A stretch of DNA of 23,686 nt, from contig JBGQHM010000063.1 in NCBI GenBank assembly GCA_041497995.1, forward strand, positions 1 through 23,686, written 5' to 3'. The DNA is from DATKMS01 sp041497995 (GTDB lineage Bacteria > Desulfobacterota > Binatia > HRBIN30). Position numbers and translations under genes: made by a program. The notes under the pieces were generated by a model that ran no database searches, was not told the DNA's origin, and worked only from the letters and a program-made list of their open reading frames with translations. Below, in pieces: positions 1-6,440 of the stretch (positions within the stretch are counted from its first letter, which is position 1; every line of letters starts with the position of its first letter).

Positions 1-2
1 AG

Positions 3-122
3 GTCGAGTTCGTGCGAGCGTCTGGGAACACGCAGGCTGTAGTCACGCTCTCCGAAGACGACGTACGGCCAGTTCGCGATTCCGATCAGATCGCCGTTCG
101 CTCCGTTGAGCAGGCAGCGTGA
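3..122 (+). CDS. DUF4926-like small protein, C-terminal part (cut by window edge)
   Basis: An open frame enters from the left edge and stops at TGA 120-122, giving 39 visible residues. The segment VEFVRASGNTQAVVTLSEDD followed by VRPV matches what I recall of the end of the DUF4926 family, small SH3-like proteins often found beside toxin-like genes or in mobile cassettes. The function is unknown. The stop lies just before the first attC-like site at 123-188, which is where a cassette gene normally ends. The reverse strand is also open here with high third-position GC, but the plus-strand reading fits a known family and the attC position better. Confidence 0.55.
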   Translation, partial: VEFVRASGNTQAVVTLSEDDVRPVRDSDQIAVRSVEQAA

Positions 123-188
123 GCCGAACCAGCGCTTGGAGACCGACGCGCAAAAGGACGCGCGCGGCTCAAGCGCATCGCGTTCGGC
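123..188 (+). repeat. Integron attC-like recombination site 1
   Basis: The outer boxes GCCGAAC (123-129) and GTTCGGC (182-188) are perfectly complementary and have the AAC/GTT ends of attC R'' and R' boxes. Inside them GCGCTTG (132-138) pairs with CAAGCGC (170-176). AG, CCG and CGCGC then pair with CT, CGG and GCGCG, leaving G139, A142 and A146 unpaired on one arm only. The loop is 152-159. One-sided extrahelical bases in an otherwise long stem are the hallmark of attC sites. It sits directly after the stop of the preceding small gene, as expected for a cassette end. The fourth R' base is C where the consensus has a purine. Confidence 0.7.
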
Positions 189-213
189 ATCACAACAAGT
201 TGGAGAATGAACC

Positions 214-696
214 GTGGCGCTAAAGCCAAAGAGAAGTGAGCCGAAGGCCAAGCCCGGTGCGGAAGCGGAGCGCGCAACCGCGATGGCGGCCACTCATCTC
301 ATCGACGAGCGGATCCGGTCTCTGGGTGGCTGGCGCGCCGAGACCCTGGAGGAGGTTCGCCGCCTGATCCACGAGGCGGACCCGGACATCATGGAGGAGT
401 GCAAATGGATCAAGCCCAGCAACCCACTGGGGGTGCCCGTATGGTCCCACGCTGGGATCGTCTGCACCGGAGAAGCCTACAAACAGGTGGTCAAGCTGAC
501 CTTCGCCCGGGGTGCCTCCTTGGCCGACCCTCGGGGGCTCTTCAACTCCAGCCTCGATGGGAACACGCGTCGCGCCATCGACATCCGCGAGGGAGGGGTG
601 CTCGATGCGGAGGCGTTCAAGGCCTTGATCCACGCCGCGGTCGCGGAGAATCTCCGGTCCAGCGCCCCGAAGTCACAGGGCCGTGGCCGGACGTGA
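214..696 (+). CDS. DUF1801 domain protein (YdhG-like), cassette gene
   Basis: This 160-residue protein starts with GTG 214, with GGAG at 202-205 as a plausible ribosome binding site. Residues about 30-150 match the DUF1801 (YdhG/YjhX-like) fold family. Recognisable parts are the LEEVRRLIHEADPDIMEECK helix region, the KWIKPSNPLGVPVW strand segment, and the KLTFARGASLADPRGLFNSS block. The biochemical role is not established; the family is soluble and single-domain. The Lys/Ala-rich first 20 residues look unstructured. DUF1801 genes are frequent integron cassette cargo, and this one starts 25 bases after an attC-like site. Confidence 0.8.
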   Translation: MALKPKRSEPKAKPGAEAERATAMAATHLIDERIRSLGGWRAETLEEVRRLIHEADPDIMEECKWIKPSNPLGVPVWSHAGIVCTGEAYKQVVKLTFARGASLADPRGLFNSSLDGNTRRAIDIREGGVLDAEAFKALIHAAVAENLRSSAPKSQGRGRT

Positions 697-731
697 GCCG
701 GGAGTCACTCTGGAAGAAGGCGTGAGGTGCT

Positions 732-779
732 GCCCAACAGGTTCCAGCCGACGTATTTGCCTTCGCTTCGCTACGGCAG
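732..779 (+). repeat. Possible half attC site (R''-L'' arm only)
   Basis: GCCCAAC at 732-738 fits the R'' consensus RYYYAAC and lies 35 bases after the DUF1801 stop, where a cassette attC should begin. It is followed by an attC-like arm and a CTTCGCTTCG loop. The matching L'-R' arm is not found downstream; the nearest resemblance is CCTTCTGGGC at 790-799. The open frame of the next membrane protein runs straight through the site. I read this as a truncated site fused to the next gene by deletion, but it could be chance. Confidence 0.3.
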
Positions 780-836
780 AGGGAAAAAACCTTCTGGGCG
801 GGAGGTGCCTTCATTGCACTTCTGCTCACAGTTTTT

Positions 837-1208
837 TTGGGGGTGGCCCAGGCACCAACTCCCGGGCTCTACCCCTTCCTGATGTTCACCGGTTTGATAG
901 CGGCGGGCGCCACGGGTGCCCTTGTCCGCTCAGTCATCTGGGGAGCGGAAGAGACTGCTCCGACCACATCTCTTCTCCTCGGCGGTGTTGCTGGGTTCGT
1001 TGTAGGCCTGGCGTACCTCGTCCCGCAGTGGGTTGGCGCGCCAGGGGTCTTGAAGCCTTCAGCAACGGTGGTCGAGGCAACCGACAAGATCCAGTTTGTG
1101 TCTGCTGTCCTGGTTGCCATCTCGGCCGGCGTCGGATTTGATACGGTCTTCACTCGTTTGAAGAAGCAGGCGGAAGACCAACCTATTGGTGCTCCGGGCC
1201 AAAAATAG
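837..1208 (+). CDS. Small multi-pass membrane protein, probably 5'-truncated
   Basis: From TTG 837 this is a 123-residue protein with about three hydrophobic segments: residues 11-35 (YPFLMFTGLIAAGATGALV), 44-67 and 86-105. A charged tail follows. No family is recognised. TTG 837 is a doubtful start because the frame stays open back to 726 and that stretch encodes another convincing transmembrane helix (FWAGGAFIALLLTVFLGVA) preceded by a basic segment, yet holds no ATG, GTG or TTG. The natural N-terminus therefore seems to be lost, in line with the half attC site in the same stretch. It is probably non-functional or expressed only as a remnant. Confidence 0.5.
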   Translation: MGVAQAPTPGLYPFLMFTGLIAAGATGALVRSVIWGAEETAPTTSLLLGGVAGFVVGLAYLVPQWVGAPGVLKPSATVVEATDKIQFVSAVLVAISAGVGFDTVFTRLKKQAEDQPIGAPGQK

Positions 1209-1377
1209 TTCTAGGTCTGCGACTAGCGGGTCGAGCAGGCTGTGGCTGGGGCGGTCGAACCAGGGCATGCAACCGAGCGGCGGATCGGGGCGGAACTTAA
1301 TGGAGAATCACTTGGCCGCCGCCGGGGTGATGCCTGCCGTTTGGCCAGCAGCCGCCGGCGAAGAGACTATAGGGAGG

Positions 1378-1468
1378 GCCTAACTCAGCCCATGAAGCCG
1401 GCGCGCACGAAGCTCGCTGCTCACCGCGCGCGCCGGGGCGCGCGCGGCTCATTGGCAAGTCGTTCGGG
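1378..1468 (+). repeat. Integron attC-like recombination site 2
   Basis: The R'' box GCCTAAC (1378-1384) matches RYYYAAC exactly, and the R' box is GTTCGGG (1462-1468). The inner arms pair as GCC(1388-1390)/GGC(1454-1456), ATG(1392-1394)/CAT(1450-1452), AG/CT, CCG/CGG and CGCGC/GCGCG. A1395 and G1401 are left extrahelical on one arm, with a single C/T mismatch. Spacers are 3 and 5 bases and the loop is about 33 bases. The last six R' bases normally come from the next cassette, which explains the imperfect R''/R' match. An apparent ATG at 1392 lies inside this stem and is not a gene start. Confidence 0.75.
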
Positions 1469-1523
1469 TTGTCGGGTAAGGCACCGACTGCTTCAGACAA
1501 GCGACCAGATTCCGTATCGTGCA

Positions 1524-1760
1524 GTCACGGCGACGAGCGTAGAACGGCTGGCTGAACAGGCTCCGAAACTGCCGAGCGAAGCGCGCGCACGGCTCGCGGA
1601 CCTCTTGGTGGAGAGCCTCGATGACGACGAGCTTGGACGAATCGATCGGCTGTGGACTGCAGAAGCGAAGCGCAGGCGGGATGAAGTTCGCGCTAGCCGC
1701 GTGAAAACGGTTCCCGGCGACCAAGCTCGTCGCAAGGTGCGCGCCGCCGTCAGGCGATGA
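1524..1760 (+). pseudogene. Unstab_antitox-like (PF09720) addiction-module antitoxin, start codon missing
   Basis: The frame encodes a typical short antitoxin of the putative addiction module family. LPSEARARLADLLVESLDD is followed by a Trp-centred helix (LWTAEAKRRRDE) and a VKTVPGDQARRKVRA tail. The family is about 70-80 residues and usually begins near MTAT-VE. Here the aligned codon at 1524 is GTC, giving VTATSVERL. Between the attC-like site (ending 1468) and this point the only in-frame alternatives are CTG 1488 and ATT 1509, and there is no clear ribosome binding site. The coding part is otherwise intact to TGA 1760, which overlaps the toxin ATG. Non-canonical initiation is possible, but decay is more likely. 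Confidence 0.6.
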
Positions 1761-1864
1761 GACATGAGTTTCACCCGGAAGCGCTCGCGGAGCACGAAGC
1801 AGCAGCCCTCAACTACGCCGAGCGCGATCCGCGGGTTGGGCAAGGGTTCGTCGCAGATCTGTAG
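1757..1864 (+). pseudogene. RelE/ParE-family toxin remnant, truncated at 35 residues
   Basis: ATG 1757 overlaps the antitoxin stop as ATGA, the usual coupling in this module type. The peptide runs MRHEFHPEALAEHEAAALNY and then AERDPRVGQGFVADL. This matches the first helices of RelE/ParE toxins encoded next to PF09720 antitoxins, which are about 95-100 residues long. TAG at 1862-1864 ends the frame. I see no continuation of the family (the RRFLL and Y-I-Y strands) in any frame of the 27 bases before the next gene, so the C-terminal two thirds, with the catalytic region, have been deleted. Confidence 0.65.
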
Positions 1865-1891
1865 TGTTCGCAGCTAGCGGTAGCCGCGCTG

Positions 1892-2395
1892 CTACTCAGC
1901 GTCGTCCAAGCTGTAGCCGGCCCGGGCGAGCGCGCGGCGCGCGGCGTCCATGATGCGCGGTCCGTCAACGTGCGTATGCACCGGCACTTCGGGCGCGGCG
2001 CGCAGTTGGGCCAGCAATGCCCCTCCGCCAGCTCCGAGGAGCTGCTCGCACACGTCGTAGACACCGCCTGCACCTTCTTCCACCGCGTTGTGAGCACCGA
2101 GGATGCGCCGCAGCGTCGCGATGATCGCGGGCGTTGGAGACGGCACGAGCAGCGCGGCGAGCGCGCCGTGATCGAGCCGCAGCTTGGCGGCGGCGGGCAA
2201 GGGGTCGCCACCACGGGCGCGTTGCGCCGCCGGCAGCAGCATCTTCTCTTCCATGCCGATGTGCTTGAGCAGGCCGGCGCGAAACTCCGCGTACGCGGTC
2301 TGGTCGATTTCACCCCCGTGGGCCGTGGCGCGCGTCAGTAACGCATCGAGGCGGAGGTGATCATCGGAGAGCAGGCGAGAGATGGGTCCGGGCAT
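1892..2395 (-). CDS. Hemerythrin HHE-domain protein
   Basis: This is a 167-residue four-helix hemerythrin-like protein that probably binds a non-heme diiron centre and senses or handles O2, NO or iron. The ligand pattern is H13 (DDHLRLD), H45 and E49 (HIGMEE), H76 (DHGAL), and H102 with E106 (AHNAVEE). The C-terminal 45 residues lie beyond the HHE bundle and are not recognised. An upstream in-frame start at 2461 exists. ATG 2395 is preferred because AGGAG lies 9 bases before it and homology begins there. The gene diverges from feoB, which suggests a shared link to iron or redox stress. Confidence 0.85.
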   Translation of the reverse strand: MPGPISRLLSDDHLRLDALLTRATAHGGEIDQTAYAEFRAGLLKHIGMEEKMLLPAAQRARGGDPLPAAAKLRLDHGALAALLVPSPTPAIIATLRRILGAHNAVEEGAGGVYDVCEQLLGAGGGALLAQLRAAPEVPVHTHVDGPRIMDAARRALARAGYSLDDAE

Positions 2396-2404
2396 GGCGC
2401 TATA

Positions 2405-2409
2405 CTCCT
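2405..2409 (-). promoter_or_regulatory. Ribosome binding site of the hemerythrin gene
   Basis: AGGAG on the minus strand stands 9 bases before ATG 2395. It decides for this start over the longer frame beginning at 2461. Confidence 0.6.
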
Positions 2410-2621
2410 GGCAAAACGTGTCGGCAGACGAGGCGATGGTGACGCCTGACCCTTGTGCCATTCGGTCGGGTGCGCCGCAATGTCACCGGGGCTGCGATCG
2501 ACAGAACGGTGCGCATGACTCAGATCATGGAAGGACGTGCCCCTGCGCACGAAAAGGAAAGTAGCGGCCACGGATTCTCGCGCGTGCAAAAACAGGCGTC
2601 AGGCGGGTCGTGCCACGGTAT

Positions 2622-2631
2622 TGTGATCACA
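2622..2631. promoter_or_regulatory. Perfect palindrome in the hemerythrin-feoB divergent region
   Basis: The 299-base divergent region 2396-2694 holds no convincing gene; short frames on both strands match nothing. It must contain promoters for both genes. TGTGATCACA at 2622-2631 is a perfect 10-base palindrome 63 bases before the feoB ATG, well placed for an operator. Its half-site resembles CRP/FNR halves but without the usual spacer. No canonical Fur or DtxR box was seen. Confidence 0.3.
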
Positions 2632-2694
2632 GGTATGGTTGCTGCTCTGTCAGATCACGTGGGGTGAGACGGCGCCGTAGTTCGCCGGTAGATC

Positions 2695-4911
2695 ATGACG
2701 CAGCAGGCAGTGCGGGCAGACTTACGGGTGGACGATGCGGAGGACGCCGTGTGCGCCAAGGACGTGGCGAAGGGCCGCTTCCGGCGTATCGCGTTGGTCG
2801 GCAATCCGAACGTTGGGAAGAGCGTCATCTTCGGGGCGCTGACCGGGACGTACGCGACGGTCAGCAACTACCCGGGTACTACGGTCGAGGTGACGCGCGC
2901 ATCGGCGCGGACCGATGCCACGCTCGAGGTGATCGACACCCCGGGAGTGAACAGCCTGACGCCCAACTCCGAAGACGAACGCGTGACGCGCGACATCCTC
3001 CTCGGCGGCGTCGACAGCGTCGTGCAGGTCGCCGACGCGAAGAACCTCGTGCGCGCACTGGTCGTATCCGTGCAGCTCGCCGAGGCGGGCGTGCCGTTCG
3101 TGCTGGTGCTGAACATGATGGACGAAGCCGCCGCCCGTGGGCTTACGATCGATGCTGCCGCGCTGTCGGTCGCGCTGGGCGTCCCAGTCGTGCAGACGGT
3201 CGCGGTGAGCGGTCACGGACTCAAAGCGCTTGCGGAAGCGCTCCGCGCCGCCTCGGTGAGCCACTATCAGGCGCGCTACCCGGTTGCGGTGGAGCGCGCG
3301 CTACTCCTCATTCAGCGCCGACTCTCGGGGTTCCATGTGGGGCCGCGGTGGCTGGCGTTGATGTGTCTGGCCGGCGACGACACGTTGCGCCCGTGGCTGC
3401 GACAGCAGATGGCGCCGGCGGATCTGGTGGTGATCGAAGACGCGTATCGCGAGGTGCAGGGGCAACTGCACGACCGTGTCGGCAACCAGCTCAACCGCGC
3501 CCGCATCCGTGCAGCCGAGGAGTTGGCGCGCCGGGTGACCCAGGTCAGTGACGACGGGACTGCTGCGACGTTGGCCGGTACGTCATCTGACGTCACCGTC
3601 GGCGTCGCGGCACTCGTTGCCTGCGTCTTGCTCTTCACGGCAGATCTCGGGCTACTGCCGGTGCTGGCCGGAGGGCTGCCGCGGTTTGCGGCGTGGCTGT
3701 GTGTCGGTAGTGCGGGAGTTGCGGCCTGGCAGTCGGCTACGATGCGTGCGGCAATCGGACGCTGGTCCGGTCAGCGAGGGACGGGCATCGTGGTGCTGGC
3801 ACTGGTGCTCTATGTGGTCTACCGATTCGTCGGCGTCTTCGCCGCGGGAACGGGCGTGGCGTTCCTGGAGCAGACGGTCTTCGGTGACTATCTGAATCCC
3901 CTGCTGCGGAGCGCCATCGATCACGCCGTCGCTGCGGGACCGGCAGTCGGCTACGGCGCACAGGCGTTGCACGTTCTGCGCGATCTCCTGGTGGGTCCGT
4001 ACGGCCTCGTCACCGTCGCGCTCACGTACGCCTTCGCCATCATCTTCCCCATCGTCACGGCCTTCTTCCTCAGCTTCTCGGTACTGGAAGACTCCGGTTA
4101 CCTGCCGCGTCTCGCAGTGATCGTCAATCGAGTGTTTCGCGGCATGGGCCTCAACGGCAAGGCGGTGCTGCCGATGGTGCTTGGTCTGGGGTGCGACACG
4201 ATGGCGACGCTGACCGCGCGCATCATGGAGACGCGCAAGGAGCGGGTGTTGGTGACGTTGCTGCTGGCGTTGGGTGTCCCGTGCTCGGCGCAGCTCGGCG
4301 TGATTCTCGGTCTGTTCGGAGCGCTGCCGATGTGGGCGCCCTTGGTATGGGGCGGCGTTGTGCTGGGTGTGATGTTCGCGGTGGGATTTCTCGCCGCGCG
4401 ATTGCTGCCGGGGGAGCGTTCCGATCTCATCCTGGAGGTGCCGCCAATCCGCCGGCCGCAGCTCGGAAACATCGTCATCAAGACCGTTGGCCGCTTGGAG
4501 TGGTATCTGAAGGAAGCCGTGCCGATCTTCGTCCTCGGCACGCTGGTGCTGTTCGTGCTCGATGCGGTGGGTGCGTTGACTCGCATCGTGCATGCCAGTG
4601 AGCCTGCGGTGGTCGGCTTGCTGCAGCTCCCGCCGCAAGCCGCCGAGGCGTTTTTGGTCGGCTTCTTCCGCCGCGACTACGGATCGGCGGGCATCTACGC
4701 GCTGTTTGGACACGGGTTGCTGACGCCCGTGCAGGCGGTGGTGGCACTGATCACCATCACCCTGTTCGTGCCGTGCGTCGCCAACTTCTTTGTCATTGTG
4801 AAGGAGCACGGCTGGCGCACCGCTGTCGCCATGAGCGCCTTCATCTTCCCGTTTGCCTTCCTCATCGGCGCCGTCGTCAATCTGGCGCTGCGCGGCGTGG
4901 GGCTGTCATGA
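2695..4911 (+). CDS. feoB: Ferrous iron transporter FeoB
   Basis: This 738-residue inner-membrane Fe(II) transporter has an N-terminal G domain and a polytopic C-terminal part. The G domain shows G1 GNPNVGKS (36-43), G2 near YPGTT (59-63), G3 DTPG (81-84) and G4 NMMD (140-143). Two transmembrane halves follow, with the gate-like segment GLGCDTMATLTARIMETRKE and the nearby VPCSAQLG, and a second conserved Cys in FVPCVANFF near the C-terminus. The length is close to the family norm. An extra hydrophobic pair lies at about residues 300-350. The start is ATG 2695, with only a weak ribosome binding site. The stop overlaps the next gene as ATGA, so translation is probably coupled. Confidence 0.93.
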   Translation: MTQQAVRADLRVDDAEDAVCAKDVAKGRFRRIALVGNPNVGKSVIFGALTGTYATVSNYPGTTVEVTRASARTDATLEVIDTPGVNSLTPNSEDERVTRDILLGGVDSVVQVADAKNLVRALVVSVQLAEAGVPFVLVLNMMDEAAARGLTIDAAALSVALGVPVVQTVAVSGHGLKALAEALRAASVSHYQARYPVAVERALLLIQRRLSGFHVGPRWLALMCLAGDDTLRPWLRQQMAPADLVVIEDAYREVQGQLHDRVGNQLNRARIRAAEELARRVTQVSDDGTAATLAGTSSDVTVGVAALVACVLLFTADLGLLPVLAGGLPRFAAWLCVGSAGVAAWQSATMRAAIGRWSGQRGTGIVVLALVLYVVYRFVGVFAAGTGVAFLEQTVFGDYLNPLLRSAIDHAVAAGPAVGYGAQALHVLRDLLVGPYGLVTVALTYAFAIIFPIVTAFFLSFSVLEDSGYLPRLAVIVNRVFRGMGLNGKAVLPMVLGLGCDTMATLTARIMETRKERVLVTLLLALGVPCSAQLGVILGLFGALPMWAPLVWGGVVLGVMFAVGFLAARLLPGERSDLILEVPPIRRPQLGNIVIKTVGRLEWYLKEAVPIFVLGTLVLFVLDAVGALTRIVHASEPAVVGLLQLPPQAAEAFLVGFFRRDYGSAGIYALFGHGLLTPVQAVVALITITLFVPCVANFFVIVKEHGWRTAVAMSAFIFPFAFLIGAVVNLALRGVGLS

Positions 4912-5108
4912 ACGCGGCCGAGGATGTCATCACCTGCCCGGTGTGCGGGACACGTTACACCGAAGCCGAAGGGCGTGCCTGCCACGTGGAGTGTCCGCTC
5001 GAAGGACGCTGTCACCTTTTGAGCTGCCCATACTGCGCACATGAGATGCCGCCGCCGACGCGGCTGACGCGCTGGCTGGCGCGCTGGTTTGGAAGGAGCG
5101 CCGCCTGA
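4908..5108 (+). CDS. Small Cys-rich zinc-ribbon-like protein in the feo operon
   Basis: This 66-residue protein begins with ATG 4908, overlapping the feoB stop, and its TGA overlaps the next ATG as TGATG. It has CPVC (10-13), C25, C29, C35 and CPYC (40-43), plus three His residues, then a basic amphipathic tail (LTRWLARWFGR). Two CPxC knuckles suggest a zinc ribbon or rubredoxin-like metal site. The tail could touch the membrane or FeoB. It is not FeoC, which is a winged-helix protein. Its place between feoB and a DtxR-FeoA gene suggests a role in iron handling or control of FeoB, which is inference. Confidence 0.7.
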   Translation: MNAAEDVITCPVCGTRYTEAEGRACHVECPLEGRCHLLSCPYCAHEMPPPTRLTRWLARWFGRSAA

Positions 5109-5764
5109 TGCCGCTCGACGAGGACATCGAAGAGATCTTGGAGCGCCTGTGGAGCGCCCGCGAGCAGGGCGCCGCGTTGTCGCGCGGGCTCGAGGGTGAG
5201 CGCTTCGAGTTCGATGCGCCGGCGGCGGTCGCCGCTGCCGAGCGTCGCGGTTGGGTGGTCGCAGACGCGGGTCGCCTGCTATTGACGCGCGCCGGTGATG
5301 AGCGTGCGGCCGGTGTGATGCGCCGGCATCGGCTCGCCGAGCGCCTGCTGTTCGACGTCATCCACGTGGACAGTGCGGCGATGGAAGCCGGTGCCTGCGA
5401 GCTGGAGCATGCGCACATCCTCTCCGAGGAGGCGACCGATCGTGTCTGCGCCTTCCTCGGCCATCCGCCGACGTGCCCGCACGACCGGCCGATTCCACGT
5501 GGCCGCTGCTGCGCGAAGTTCTCGAGTGAAGTGCGACCGTTGGTGACACCGCTCGACGATGGCAGCATCGGCGCCAACTACCGCATCGTGTTCATTGCGT
5601 CGCGCTCGCACCGGCGCCTCGACCGGTTGTGTAGCCTGGGTATCGTGCCCGGCGCGCAGCTGCACCTGCACCAGCGCCTGCCCGCCTTCATCGTACGCGT
5701 CGGCGGCACCGACATCGCGCTGGAGCCGGAGATTGCCGCGGACATCTTCGTCGTACCGCGTTGA
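5108..5764 (+). CDS. DtxR-like metal-sensor domain fused to a FeoA domain
   Basis: The 218-residue protein has an N-terminal region resembling a reduced winged helix (1-70), a DtxR/MntR metal-binding and dimerisation domain (71-130) and a C-terminal FeoA SH3-like domain (152-218). H74, E78, C97, E100 and H101 correspond to DtxR metal ligands. The site of DtxR His98 seems to be Glu93. The TCPHDRPIP motif (122-130) is typical. The helix-turn-helix region is short and I cannot see a normal recognition helix, so DNA binding is uncertain. Two extra Cys (134-135) follow the DtxR part. As last gene of the feo operon it could sense Fe(II) and act on FeoB through the FeoA domain, on transcription, or both. 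Confidence 0.85.
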   Translation: MPLDEDIEEILERLWSAREQGAALSRGLEGERFEFDAPAAVAAAERRGWVVADAGRLLLTRAGDERAAGVMRRHRLAERLLFDVIHVDSAAMEAGACELEHAHILSEEATDRVCAFLGHPPTCPHDRPIPRGRCCAKFSSEVRPLVTPLDDGSIGANYRIVFIASRSHRRLDRLCSLGIVPGAQLHLHQRLPAFIVRVGGTDIALEPEIAADIFVVPR

Positions 5765-5775
5765 GCCGCGCAGCC

Positions 5776-6276
5776 TCAGTCGTTGTCGCGTGCGTAGGTT
5801 GACTGGACCTGTGCCGCGCCTATCACCGCAGTCGCTTGCGGGCGGATCTCGGTGTGACGGATCTGGCCACCCAGGTTGGCGGTGCGTGCCATCAGGCCGC
5901 CGGTGACGATCGACAGCACGAGCGCTGCGACGGCCAGCGCATTTGCGAACCGTGCGGAACGATGTACGAGCGCCAAGGCGGATATGGCGACCAGTCCAAG
6001 GAGTTCGAGAGCAAGGACGGACACGAATGCAGCGTCCTCGTGCCGCTCGATCAGCGTCTCCGAGACTCCTGACAGATGCTCAACAAGATTCTCCGCCGAT
6101 TCCCCGGTGAAGTAGGTGGGGATGGCCAGCAGCGCGGTCGCAACGAACATGGCCAAGCTCGCGCGCTTCAACTCGTCGCTCTTCCGGAGCAGGCCGTAAG
6201 CCAATAGCAAGAGCCCGACGAGCGTTCCAACCACGGGAATGTGGTTGAGCAAAAGATGGAGATGTGCAGCATCCAT
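5776..6276 (-). CDS. Small four-helix membrane protein (DUF2231-like)
   Basis: This 166-residue protein starts MDAAHLHLLLNHIPVVGT, a beginning common to a family of small bacterial membrane proteins related to DUF2231. Hydrophobic segments lie at about 9-30, 38-57, 80-105 and 110-130. The HLHLLLNHIP motif near the periplasmic edge could bind heme or metal, but no function is established. The C-terminal 30 residues are polar (GGQIRHTEIRPQA). ATG 6276 is chosen over the frame start at 6366 because a perfect AGGAGG lies 9 bases upstream. The gene converges with the feo operon, separated from it by 11 bases. Confidence 0.75.
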   Translation of the reverse strand: MDAAHLHLLLNHIPVVGTLVGLLLLAYGLLRKSDELKRASLAMFVATALLAIPTYFTGESAENLVEHLSGVSETLIERHEDAAFVSVLALELLGLVAISALALVHRSARFANALAVAALVLSIVTGGLMARTANLGGQIRHTEIRPQATAVIGAAQVQSTYARDND

Positions 6277-6285
6277 TGGTTCGAT

Positions 6286-6291
6286 CCTCCT
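6286..6291 (-). promoter_or_regulatory. Ribosome binding site deciding the 6276 start
   Basis: AGGAGG on the minus strand, 9 bases before ATG 6276, is a full Shine-Dalgarno match. It rules out the longer frame beginning at 6366. Confidence 0.7.
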
Positions 6292-6385
6292 GACGCGACA
6301 CCATAGGCTTCCCTGTATGAGAGGAAGATGAGAACCCGGTTGCCCGGGACAAAACCTGACCGGCAACCGTCAGACGCGCGAGTGA

Positions 6386-6413
6386 CGGACGCTGGCCTGC
6401 GGGCTGGCGTCCG
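6386..6413 (+). other. Strong 5'-leader hairpin with UNCG-type loop
   Basis: CGGACGCTGGCC (6386-6397) pairs with GGCTGGCGTCCG (6402-6413) as a 12-base-pair stem that includes two G-U wobbles. It closes on a TGCG tetraloop between C and G, a very stable RNA form. It ends 27 bases before the phosphotransferase ATG. There is no T-tract after it, so it is not a classic terminator. It could be a leader structure or a transcription-factor dyad. Confidence 0.45.
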
Positions 6414-6440
6414 CGCCCATCTTCGCGCTAGAGGGGCGCC

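Noticed and set aside
1..260. Long open minus-strand frame with high third-position GC (contains SKRWFGSRCLLNGANGDL)
   Set aside because: It has no start, overlaps the attC-like site and the DUF1801 start, and the plus strand fits a known small-protein family with a stop just before attC.
1242..1523. N-terminal extension of the antitoxin frame, including ATG 1392
   Set aside because: It runs through the attC-like stem, has no family match and ATG 1392 lies inside the pairing arm.
2382..2667. Short frames on both strands between hemerythrin and feoB
   Set aside because: They have no recognisable protein features. The space is needed for two divergent promoters.
3652..4809. 385-residue minus-strand frame inside feoB
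   Set aside because: It is rich in Arg, Gln and His, a typical mirror of a high-GC membrane-protein gene. FeoB motifs on the plus strand are unambiguous.
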